Positions 6,407-13,922 of a stretch of DNA of 18,845 nucleotides are shown piece after piece (position 1 is the first letter of the stretch; every line of letters begins with the position of its first letter). Position numbers and translations under genes: made by a program. The notes under the pieces are model-generated. The model searched no databases. It was given only the letters and a program-made list of their open reading frames with translations, and was not told the origin of the DNA. Source of the DNA: an uncultured Bacteroidales bacterium (lineage in GTDB: Bacteria; Bacteroidota; Bacteroidia; Bacteroidales; UBA932). The stretch spans positions 1-18,845 of the forward strand of contig CAMNAD010000009.1 of the NCBI GenBank assembly GCA_946530505.1, written 5' to 3'.

Positions 6407-9052
6407 TCAGATCTTTACAATGTTGAACTTCTCTTCCTTTCCGTCCTTGGAAAGGCAGACGGTATAAACTCCGGGATAAGCCTTTGACATATCCACCTTG
6501 GCGGGATCGAAAGGATCTATCTCCACTGTTTCGTCATAGAAAACAGCTCCGGTAGGAGAAATGAGCCGGACATTCCAGGTGCCTGCTTCTCCGGTGCGGA
6601 CATACAGCACATCCTTTACCGGATTGGGGTACAGGTCCACGGGGCGGGAGCCGTCGCGGATGAGCACCCTGAAGGACTGGGAGACCTGCTCGCCCCTGAC
6701 ATCCGTTCCTGTTACAGATATTTCGGCATTGCCGTAATTCATAGGAGTGAGGTGGAATCGCCCGGATGCATAGGTCATATTGCAGACGATGGTATTGCTG
6801 AGTTTGATTTCGTACTTGAGTTCTTCGCCGTCGTCGTCTTTGAAATAGTCCGCGGCGTTGAACGCCATTGCAGGGTCCGTATTGGATTCGAAGGCGATAT
6901 CTTCGAGAGCCTTGCCAACATAAGGCTTGTGGTTCTCGAGTATGGTATAATTCACTATCTGCTGCACGCTGAGCCCGTAGATGTCCGTTACTACAAGAGT
7001 ATCCTTGTAGCTGCCGGACGGGGCGTCTGCTCCGGTGACGACGACCTTGGGCATATTCCTGGTAAGGGTGTCGAGTACCGTGCCGGCGGAGCCCTTCTTG
7101 AGTTCTATGTCGTAGAAGTGTCCGTCAGGCTCTGTGATGCTGAAGTCCATCGATGCCTTCTCGTGAGGCTTGATGGTGATTGATGTCGCTCCAAGTTTGG
7201 CAAGTTCGGGGGCATTGTTGCCGCCGGTGGTCACCTGCACGCGGGAGGTGATGGCGGAACGGTTGCCGGCAAGGTCGGCCGACTGGGCAGCCATATAGTA
7301 GGTAGTATTGAACTCCAGACCGGTGATCGTGCCTTTCAGCTGATCTCCGACTTTGGCGTCGTCTCCGACATAGAACATTGCAAATGCCACATCGTCCACC
7401 TTGGTGAAATTCGAGGTGCTGTAATACACGTAGATAGCGGAGGGGGTGACGTCGTCATCGTCCTTGGGGATTGTCACCGTGCATGTGACGTTGTTGGACT
7501 GGGCGGTGGTCGTAAGGCCGGAAGGTTTGTCCGGGGCCTTTCCGCCGCTGCCGGCAATGGAGCCGTAAGCATTGACGAGGCCTATGCCCATCGCAATGCC
7601 CTTGTTGAAAGATTCGATCTTCACGGCAGACTTGTTCAGGAGATTCCTGAGGTCGGAATTCTTGAAGCCCTTGGCCATACGGTTTGCCAGCACGAGGGCA
7701 GCGACGCCGCTCACGTGAGGGCAAGCCATAGAAGTGCCCTGCATCAGGCCGTATTTGTTGCCGGGGAGGGTGCTGACAATCTGATTGCCTTTGCGGGCAT
7801 CGCCGCCAGGGGCGGAAATGTGCACCCAGTCGCCATAGTTGGAATAGTATGCACGCTTGTAGTCAGCACCTACGGATGCGACTATATACATACGTTCGTA
7901 ATCGGAGCCGTAAGGCTCAGTGGAATCATCGTTGCCTGCGGCAAATACGACAAGACCGCCCGCCATAGGGCCCACCTGGTTGCCTTTTTCATCAAATCCG
8001 GCATTGTCGGTGAAGTAATCCACGGCCGCCTTGAGCGAAGCAGAAGTGGTGCCGGGAACGGTCGAGCCCCAGCTGTTCTGCGAAATGATGGCTCCGTTGT
8101 TGCAGCTCCATACTATGGCTTCAGCGCCGGAGCCCTGTTTTGTGCCATCGAAAATCTGGCAGGACATGATCTTGACTCCGGGCACCTTCTTTTTTGCATC
8201 GCCTCCGGCTACGCCGCACACGCCAATGCCGTTGTTGTTCACTGCAGCGATAGTGCCTGCAACGTGGGTTCCGTGGTCACCGGGATTGACGGTGAAAGAA
8301 CCGTTTGCAAAATTGTATCCGAAGCGGTTGTTGCCCTTCTTCTCCTCGTTGATCCACATGTTGTCGGAGAGGTCCTCATGGTTGAAATCCACGCCTTGGT
8401 CCACCACACCTACGATGATGTCGGCATTGCCGGTCTTGTAGTTCTTCCATACCGGGAAAACGTTGATGTCGCATCCACTCACGGAAGATGACGCGCTGCC
8501 GTTGTTGTAGTAATGCCACTGGCGCTCCAGCATGGGGTCGTTGAAAGGCGCAGCGGCAGTTACTCCTGCAGCCGCACGAGGCTCGACATAGGCCGTGACC
8601 TGAGGATTGCCCACGATTTCGATGCGGGGGTTGAACTCGACAATCTCGACTCCCGGGATGTCGAGTTGGGCACCGGCCTTCGTGACGCTCTCGCTCTCGT
8701 CGTACTCCACTTTGTACCAAAGATGAAGCCCGTATCTGCGCATACGTTCCTCGAACCTGCCGCCATCCTGGAAGAGACGGCGCATGCTCACTATGCCGCT
8801 TCCCGGCACGCTCTTCACCTTGGCTACGTTCACATATCCGGACGTATCCGTCGCGGCTTCAAGTTCGGCTGCGAAGCTCTCATCAACTTTTATACTCACA
8901 TAGGGCAGCAGGCCGCTGTCCGGCACGAAGGCATTCAGGAGTTCTGCGCCCCCGTCCTTCTGCACTGCGGCAATCGCCCTTTCGTTGTTCGTCTGGCATC
9001 CGCCCATCACGAGCGCGCCTGCCAGAATCAAATTGAACAGGATTCTTTTCAT
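6407..9052 (-). CDS. Subtilisin-like S8 serine protease with T9SS C-terminal sorting domain
   Basis: An 881-residue exported subtilase. The N-terminus (MKRILFNLIL, then VMGGC with Cys19) looks like a lipoprotein signal, though with Met at -3 the lipobox is not ideal. A propeptide-like region spans ~25-165. The peptidase domain (~170-500) has the complete machinery: Asp218 in VVDQGVD, His260 in GDHGTHVAGT, oxyanion Asn374 in AAGND and Ser441 in GTSMACPHVSG. It is followed by a fibronectin III-like domain (~505-610) and two Ig/cadherin-like domains (~613-705 and ~707-798). A type A T9SS sorting domain covers ~803-881, opening with VDLYPNPVKDVLYV and ending FNIVKI. The enzyme should therefore be exported to the cell surface or secreted. 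Its ATG abuts the stop of the preceding gene (TAAATG), and a PorV/PorQ-like gene follows 4 nt later. Confidence 0.93.
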   Translation of the reverse strand: MKRILFNLILAGALVMGGCQTNNERAIAAVQKDGGAELLNAFVPDSGLLPYVSIKVDESFAAELEAATDTSGYVNVAKVKSVPGSGIVSMRRLFQDGGRFEERMRRYGLHLWYKVEYDESESVTKAGAQLDIPGVEIVEFNPRIEIVGNPQVTAYVEPRAAAGVTAAAPFNDPMLERQWHYYNNGSASSSVSGCDINVFPVWKNYKTGNADIIVGVVDQGVDFNHEDLSDNMWINEEKKGNNRFGYNFANGSFTVNPGDHGTHVAGTIAAVNNNGIGVCGVAGGDAKKKVPGVKIMSCQIFDGTKQGSGAEAIVWSCNNGAIISQNSWGSTVPGTTSASLKAAVDYFTDNAGFDEKGNQVGPMAGGLVVFAAGNDDSTEPYGSDYERMYIVASVGADYKRAYYSNYGDWVHISAPGGDARKGNQIVSTLPGNKYGLMQGTSMACPHVSGVAALVLANRMAKGFKNSDLRNLLNKSAVKIESFNKGIAMGIGLVNAYGSIAGSGGKAPDKPSGLTTTAQSNNVTCTVTIPKDDDDVTPSAIYVYYSTSNFTKVDDVAFAMFYVGDDAKVGDQLKGTITGLEFNTTYYMAAQSADLAGNRSAITSRVQVTTGGNNAPELAKLGATSITIKPHEKASMDFSITEPDGHFYDIELKKGSAGTVLDTLTRNMPKVVVTGADAPSGSYKDTLVVTDIYGLSVQQIVNYTILENHKPYVGKALEDIAFESNTDPAMAFNAADYFKDDDGEELKYEIKLSNTIVCNMTYASGRFHLTPMNYGNAEISVTGTDVRGEQVSQSFRVLIRDGSRPVDLYPNPVKDVLYVRTGEAGTWNVRLISPTGAVFYDETVEIDPFDPAKVDMSKAYPGVYTVCLSKDGKEEKFNIVKI

Positions 9053-9718
9053 TTACTTGTTGTCACTTATGAATTCAACGACCTTGAGAAGGCTCTCGGG
9101 GTCTTTCCATTTGATCTTGTTTGCCTTGAGCCAGGCCTTCCAGTTTGCTTTTGCAGCATCTGAAAGGACAGATTCGACATCCTTGCGCGTTGCCTTTATA
9201 CAACTCTTGCCCTGAATGAGGTAGTAAGTCGTTATCAGGTTCAACTCTGCACCGTTCTCCTTCTCCTGCAGGATCAACATGTGGTTCTGGTTTACCTGTC
9301 CGTCAACTTCGACTGAAGAAAGCTTGCGGGTAGAGGCCGTTTCGGAAGATGCACCATAGCCTCCGCCGGTTTCCTGGAGGGCGGCGAAATCGCCCAAAAG
9401 CGAAGCAACCACAGCGCCCTTGTCGCTCTCGGCGAACACCTTGCGCAGTTCTCCGTCCACGGGTATGTATTTGTCGTCTCCGGCGGTAACTGCCAGGACT
9501 CTGGAAAGGTCGGCATCCTTGATGATTTCTTTATCGATGAAATGCAGACGGTCGTGGCGTACGTTTACGTTCAACTGCACCTCACTCTTGGCTCCGTCCT
9601 GCATATAGATAACTCCGGGGATGAAGTTGTCGTAGAGGTACGGCCAGGTTGTACTCGGGGTCTGCGCAGCAGCCGGAATCATAGCCAGCATGGCTGCAAG
9701 GAAAAGTAGACGTTTCAT
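9053..9718 (-). CDS. Uncharacterised secreted protein, first gene of the protease operon
   Basis: A 221-residue protein with a clear Sec signal (MKRLLFLAAMLAMIPAAAQ). The mature part opens with aromatic-rich sequence (WPYLYDNFIPGVIYMQDGAKSE) and strand-like segments (VQLNVNVRHDRLHFID). A Gly/Ser/Thr-rich loop follows at ~115-135, then NHMLILQEKENGAELNLITTYYL and a lysine-rich helical end containing WKAWLKANKIKWK. The pattern of a barrel-like 'DG.K.E..LNYN' core recalls short conserved hypothetical periplasmic proteins of Bacteroidota, but I do not recognise a named family. It is the first gene behind the promoter at 9752-9782, and its stop directly abuts the protease start, so both are probably made in a fixed ratio. 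A chaperone, propeptide-like or inhibitor role is possible but unsupported. Confidence 0.7.
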   Translation of the reverse strand: MKRLLFLAAMLAMIPAAAQTPSTTWPYLYDNFIPGVIYMQDGAKSEVQLNVNVRHDRLHFIDKEIIKDADLSRVLAVTAGDDKYIPVDGELRKVFAESDKGAVVASLLGDFAALQETGGGYGASSETASTRKLSSVEVDGQVNQNHMLILQEKENGAELNLITTYYLIQGKSCIKATRKDVESVLSDAAKANWKAWLKANKIKWKDPESLLKVVEFISDNK

Positions 9719-9751
9719 AGCTCAAACTGCTTTTGTTCTGAGTTAAATCTA

Positions 9752-9782
9752 CAAATATAACAAAAAAAGGATACCCGCACAA
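9752..9782 (-). promoter_or_regulatory. Bacteroidota-type promoter of the protease operon
   Basis: On the minus strand TATATTTG (9759-9752) matches the Bacteroidota -7 consensus TAnnTTTG exactly. A TTG (9782-9780) lies 20 nt upstream, matching the -33 box and its usual 19-21 nt spacing. Transcription would start about 25 nt before the ATG at 9718. The -33 TTG falls in the loop of the preceding terminator hairpin. No strong Shine-Dalgarno is present before the first ATG, which is normal for this phylum. Confidence 0.7.
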
Positions 9783-9793
9783 TGCAGGTATCC
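9762..9793 (-). terminator. Rho-independent terminator of the SusCD operon
   Basis: On the minus strand, 24 nt after the stop of the last SusCD-operon gene, GGATACC pairs with GGTATCC (9793-9787 with 9775-9769). A mismatch, three inner base pairs (GCA/TGC) and a triloop follow, and the stem is followed immediately by seven T (9768-9762). This is a textbook intrinsic terminator. It faces only the minus strand, since the other side has no T run. Confidence 0.88.
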
Positions 9794-9816
9794 AATCGTA
9801 TCATATTTGAATCTGG

Positions 9817-11514
9817 TTAGCGGAGGCTCTTCACTTTCCCGCCAACTTTTGCAAGCTTCTTGGGAGCAGCAGTGGGAGCAGCAGGCTCAGTGTACGCGTA
9901 GGTCGTTGCCGTACGGGTAAGCGTGCCGGAAGTAACACGATCCCAGGTACCACCTTTATAGAGATACATATAAACAGTACCTCCAAGGACAGCCTGTCCG
10001 GGTGCGACTACATTGAACACGAATTCGTCGTCTTCTCCGTCCCCAAGTGCACCGACAGTGTATTCTTTACCACTATAAACACCGACGCCAATCTTGTCTC
10101 CGTAAACGGTAAGGACTCCGCTGTCGACATCGAAATCAGCATAGAACTTGGTAAAACTGTCAGGCGTCCATGAATCAAGATCGTTAAGGCAGGTCGTGGA
10201 CTTGAAGAGGTCGTAAACAACCAGATCATAATCCTTGTCGTCAGAAGGAGCAATCACGACCTTGTCTTCTGCCTGGGCACCGGCATACTGAGAGGTTCCA
10301 GCGAATGTGTAGGTACCGAGAATGTCGGCTGTTTTATAACCATAAGAGCAGAACACCTGGTCCTCGATTGTGAATTCCTTGTTTACATTACCATAAAGGT
10401 CTTCGACAATACCTTCCGCAACGGAATAGCTCGAATAGTACCCGAAGTCGGGAGCCTCGTCGAGTCCGAGAACGACACCGTCTTTTGTGCTATTTACACC
10501 CCAGTTCTCAAGAGTATATTCCACCTTGCGGCCGGAGACAGAGTTGACTGCAGTAACGGTAACTTCGCCTTTACCATAGCCGACAAGCTGGTTGATTTTG
10601 CCCTCAAGCTTGGCAGCAAGCTCAATCTCGAGCGCGGAGGGATCCTGGAATTTTACCAGAGAATCCTCGGCTATAGGACTTTCGAGATCGAAGTTTGCAG
10701 GCTCGAACTGTGCAAGAAGTCCGGTGGTATAAGAGGTATAGTCACCCTTGAGGATAATTCTGTTCGCGGTAAACGCCTCATTGACGGAACCAAGTGCATT
10801 TACTACAGCACCCTCACCGATGTAGAGAGCTACATAGGCACCAGGAGCATAATTGTCCTCAGGCACGGAAATCACGACTTCCCCATTCTCCAAGGATACA
10901 TTCTCCTTGGGGATAATGGTCTGGGCAATAGGCTGGAGGATATAGGTAGGAGCCGCTCCGGCATAGTTCTTTGCGAAATACCTTACATAGAAGGTAGCCG
11001 TGTCGGTAAGCTGCACCGGATCGTCGAAAAGGACATAGAATGTCAGGCTCTTGCCATCGACATCGTAGTCGTAGTCGTCCACGTCGGGAACAGTCTCGTC
11101 GGTAGTGGTCACGGTCTGGCCGACAACCTCACTAAGCGACTGGGTGCCCTTGCTGGAAGCGACTGCCACAACGGTGTACTTTGTGTTGGCAGAAAGCTTG
11201 GCAACCGCTGCTTTAAGGGTGTCCTTCTTGGCTACGCTTGCGGTCTCTTTCTTAAGACCGCCAGCCTTGCCGGCAAGGAGGGTGGCAGCATCCACGGAGG
11301 ATGCTTCCACTTCACCTTCAAATAGTGCATAGGCATAATAGCCGGTATTGCTGCCGGGGAGCACTTCGATGGCAATCGAATTGTCTCCGGTAACCTCCAC
11401 GTTCACGGTAGGAGCCGCGGCGGTTTCAAAGGTCACCTCAGGCTCACTTTCGAACTTGGTGCAGGAAAGGAGAGCCAGAGATGCTGCTGTTATTGCGAAT
11501 ATAACTTTTTTCAT
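9817..11514 (-). CDS. SusCD-associated multidomain surface lipoprotein
   Basis: A 565-residue predicted lipoprotein with lipobox LALLSC (Cys18), in the place where susE/susF-type glycan- or ligand-binding lipoproteins occur. Residues ~35-137 look fibronectin III-like (ANTKYTVVAVASSKG and TVTTTDE near its end). Residues ~145-260 and ~265-390 look like two further Ig-like sandwiches. Residues ~398-530 open with ILGTYTFAGTSQYAG, closely resembling the ILGTWTFKANSRYNG that opens the C-terminal module of the next gene upstream. The protein ends in an Ala/Pro-rich hinge and a basic tail (PKKLAKVGGKVKSLR). The gene starts 12 nt after its upstream neighbour and is followed by the terminator at 9762-9793. 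By analogy it would bind substrate outside the cell and hand it to SusCD; ligand unknown. Confidence 0.75.
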   Translation of the reverse strand: MKKVIFAITAASLALLSCTKFESEPEVTFETAAAPTVNVEVTGDNSIAIEVLPGSNTGYYAYALFEGEVEASSVDAATLLAGKAGGLKKETASVAKKDTLKAAVAKLSANTKYTVVAVASSKGTQSLSEVVGQTVTTTDETVPDVDDYDYDVDGKSLTFYVLFDDPVQLTDTATFYVRYFAKNYAGAAPTYILQPIAQTIIPKENVSLENGEVVISVPEDNYAPGAYVALYIGEGAVVNALGSVNEAFTANRIILKGDYTSYTTGLLAQFEPANFDLESPIAEDSLVKFQDPSALEIELAAKLEGKINQLVGYGKGEVTVTAVNSVSGRKVEYTLENWGVNSTKDGVVLGLDEAPDFGYYSSYSVAEGIVEDLYGNVNKEFTIEDQVFCSYGYKTADILGTYTFAGTSQYAGAQAEDKVVIAPSDDKDYDLVVYDLFKSTTCLNDLDSWTPDSFTKFYADFDVDSGVLTVYGDKIGVGVYSGKEYTVGALGDGEDDEFVFNVVAPGQAVLGGTVYMYLYKGGTWDRVTSGTLTRTATTYAYTEPAAPTAAPKKLAKVGGKVKSLR

Positions 11515-11526
11515 ACCTGTTCAAAT

Positions 11527-12405
11527 TTAGTTCTTGACAGCGGTAATACCAGGGTTGAGGAATTCAAGTCCGCCCAATGAACCTACACGGAAGTAGAATC
11601 CATAGTCGGGAGCAACGGTCAAAGTAGTGTTGTCTGCACCGAACGTTACAGTCAGGACGCTATTGCCGGTAGTGTAGTAATAACCGTCAGCATCGCAACC
11701 ATATAAGCTGATTGGCGTAGTACCATTGTAAAGATACTCGGAATCCTGTCCCCAAGGAATAACGATGGTGGTAAGATCGTCCGAAACATTTCCGTAGTAG
11801 AGCATATCATCACCCTTCCAGCCGTCAAGTCCGAAGAGGTTGTCGAACCATACCATGTGGTCGTCGGAGGCATCCTTCAAAAGGGTAACGACGAAAGTCT
11901 TGTCTCCGTTGTAGCGGCTGTTGGCCTTGAAGGTCCAGGTGCCGAGGATAGGAGTCAGAGGATGATCGACGTCGTTCACCTTGACGGTGCACACGGAAGA
12001 GTTTCCGAGGTCCACATTGGCAGAAGCATTGAGCTCGATGGTGAACACAAGGTCGCCGGTGTAGACGCCGTCGTACTTGGGAACTACCTCGATGTACTGC
12101 ACACGCTCTTTATTGCTGAAAGAAAGGGTAGCAGTGGAATCGACGAGGTCGAAATTGACTCCCTTCTTTGCCGTGCTGTCCTTCACAGTGTAGCTGATGC
12201 GCTCGCCAAGCCCTGCGACAGAAGCGAGGGTGACGGGAATCCTGAGTGTATCGGCAGAGTCCTCGTCGATGTTGACCGACGTTGAGTTGAAAGCAACGAA
12301 TGCATTGCTGTCGTCAAATACGGCAGGCACATTGTCTTTTCCGCAGGAAGAGATGATGGCGGTCGCAAGAGCTGCAATTCCTATATATGTAAATATCTTT
12401 TTCAT
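11527..12405 (-). CDS. SusCD-associated lipoprotein with Calx-beta-like domain
   Basis: A 292-residue predicted lipoprotein with Cys21 in IISSC. Residues ~35-147 resemble a Calx-beta sandwich: VAFNSTSVNIDEDSADTLRIPVTL, then KKGVNFDLV, ATLSFSNKE, YIEVVPKYDG and FTIELNASANVDLG are the usual strand and turn pattern. The rest (~152-292) is a separate module that starts ILGTWTFKANSRYNG and resembles the C-terminal module of the 565-residue lipoprotein encoded next. The start is preceded by a purine-rich AAAAAAGGAAGACA. It lies 16 nt after susD, in the susE-like position, so a surface role in binding the SusCD substrate is the natural reading. It is not recognisable as SusE or SusF by sequence. Confidence 0.75.
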   Translation of the reverse strand: MKKIFTYIGIAALATAIISSCGKDNVPAVFDDSNAFVAFNSTSVNIDEDSADTLRIPVTLASVAGLGERISYTVKDSTAKKGVNFDLVDSTATLSFSNKERVQYIEVVPKYDGVYTGDLVFTIELNASANVDLGNSSVCTVKVNDVDHPLTPILGTWTFKANSRYNGDKTFVVTLLKDASDDHMVWFDNLFGLDGWKGDDMLYYGNVSDDLTTIVIPWGQDSEYLYNGTTPISLYGCDADGYYYTTGNSVLTVTFGADNTTLTVAPDYGFYFRVGSLGGLEFLNPGITAVKN

Positions 12406-12421
12406 TGTCTTCCTTTTTTAA

Positions 12422-13906
12422 TTATTTCGTATTGGAATAACCAGGATTGGCAACGAGGTTCTCGTTGAGGTCGAGTTCGCGCTTGGGGATAGGCAGAGCC
12501 CACCTGTAGCTGGGGAACTCGACGTTCTGGTTCTGTGTTCCGAGCACGAAGTCGGCATCGGCGCGGGTTACACCGTCGCCCCAGCGGGCGAGGTCGTTGA
12601 GATAATTGCCTTCCCATGCGAACTCCTTGCGGCGCTCGAGCTTGATGTTGGAGCGGTTAAGAACAGAGTAGGTGCTTGCGCCACGATGCGAAGGAATTTC
12701 GTTGAGGTCGTCAAGACCGCTTACACCGTCGATCACTGCACCGTTCATGATAGCTTCAGCACGGTTCAGATACATCTCGGAGAGGCGCAGGATGATGACG
12801 TTGTTGACGTCGTTGGGGCTGCGGTCGCCCTTTCCGGGATATTTGGCGGTCCAGAAGTAACCGGACTCATTCTTGGCGTCGGTGCGGAAACCGTCAGTGA
12901 GACGTACATCCGTTGCCTCATAAAGAGCAAGGAGCGAAGGTGTGGCAACAGGATCTCCGTAACCTTCGGGGTTGGTAAGATAAGAGATATCATCCCAAGA
13001 GCCGTTGGTTCCGTTGGAAATCTTGCCGTAAACCTCGAAGATAACTTCGCCGGAGCCTACCTCTGCACCCCATACCTCAGGCCATTCTGCTGCAGTCCAC
13101 ATCTTGAACTTGCCGCTGTCGATAACCTTGGTGGCATAGTCGGCAGCCTTCTGCCACTCGCCCATATAGAGATATACACGGGAGAGAAGAGCCTGGATGG
13201 TGTAGATGTTGACGGTTCCAAGCTTGTCGGCTACGCCGGCGCGGGAATACTTGGGATCGATGATGCTCTCCGCCTCGAGGAGATCCTTCACGATATAGTC
13301 ATAAGTGTCAATGACGGTCTCGCGAGCAGGCTTGGCGGTAGGATCGGTATGATAAACATAAGGAACGCCGAGCTTCTGGGCATCGGTAAGGCTGCCTTCA
13401 TTGGCCTTTACATAGGTGTAGGGCTGACCGAATACGAGCACGTTCTCGAAGTGTGCGAAAGCACGCAGGAAGAGACATTCTGCCTTGAGGTTGTTCAGGT
13501 CCTGGTCGGTTACGTCTTCGCCGTCGGCCTTTCCTTCGAGATTGTCAATTACATTATTGGCCATTGCCACAGTGAAGTAGCAGTATGCCCACATGGTGGT
13601 GTTGGTAGCATCTGCTGTGTAGTTCCAGTTGTATCCCTGGGTAGCACGGCCGGAGTTCTTGAACGACTGCTTCATACCGTTGCCGGCACGCATCTCGTTC
13701 TCGACCACGCGGTCGCAGGTGTACCAACCGGTAGAACCCAGGTAGTAGTAGGCGCCAAGGGTTGCTCCGTTGAGGCCATCGTAGGTAGCGAGCTGGATCT
13801 CCGTGGTCTGCTGGAGCTTGGGAGCCCTCTCGAGGAAGTCCTTTCCGCAGCCTGCGAGGCTGACAAGTGCTACAGTTGCGAGTATGTATAAACTAATTCT
13901 TTTCAT
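12422..13906 (-). CDS. susD: SusD/RagB-family nutrient-binding outer-membrane lipoprotein
   Basis: A 494-residue lipoprotein (lipobox SLAGC, Cys20) that forms the hinged lid over the SusC barrel and captures substrate at the cell surface. Family marks are LQQTTEIQLATYDGLNGA at ~31-48, the helical LKAECLFLRAFAHFENVLVFG block at ~140-160, YTIQALLSRVYLYMGEWQKAADYATKVI of the TPR-like helices at ~235-262, and ERRKEFAWEGNYLNDLARWG near the C-terminus. It closes with WALPIPKRELDLNENLVANPGY, the usual SusD ending. The gene begins 16 nt after susC. It has an unusually good Shine-Dalgarno for a Bacteroidota gene (13914-13919). The symbol is used in the family sense only: substrate could be glycan or peptide, and I see no glycoside hydrolase gene nearby. 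Confidence 0.94.
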   Translation of the reverse strand: MKRISLYILATVALVSLAGCGKDFLERAPKLQQTTEIQLATYDGLNGATLGAYYYLGSTGWYTCDRVVENEMRAGNGMKQSFKNSGRATQGYNWNYTADATNTTMWAYCYFTVAMANNVIDNLEGKADGEDVTDQDLNNLKAECLFLRAFAHFENVLVFGQPYTYVKANEGSLTDAQKLGVPYVYHTDPTAKPARETVIDTYDYIVKDLLEAESIIDPKYSRAGVADKLGTVNIYTIQALLSRVYLYMGEWQKAADYATKVIDSGKFKMWTAAEWPEVWGAEVGSGEVIFEVYGKISNGTNGSWDDISYLTNPEGYGDPVATPSLLALYEATDVRLTDGFRTDAKNESGYFWTAKYPGKGDRSPNDVNNVIILRLSEMYLNRAEAIMNGAVIDGVSGLDDLNEIPSHRGASTYSVLNRSNIKLERRKEFAWEGNYLNDLARWGDGVTRADADFVLGTQNQNVEFPSYRWALPIPKRELDLNENLVANPGYSNTK

Positions 13907-13913
13907 GATTCAT

Positions 13914-13919
13914 CCTCCT
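13914..13919 (-). promoter_or_regulatory. Strong Shine-Dalgarno of the susD gene
   Basis: The minus strand reads AGGAGG, seven bases before the ATG at 13906. Bacteroidota rarely rely on such a motif, and other genes in this window do not have one this complete. The nearest is GGAAG before the gene starting at 12405. It supports the 13906 start over an out-of-frame ATG seven bases upstream. Confidence 0.7.
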
Positions 13920-13922
13920 TTT

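Noticed and set aside
12686..13891. Long plus-strand open frame opposite susD
   Set aside because: It covers a typical SusD gene almost completely, and its translation has no signal, domain or plausible context.
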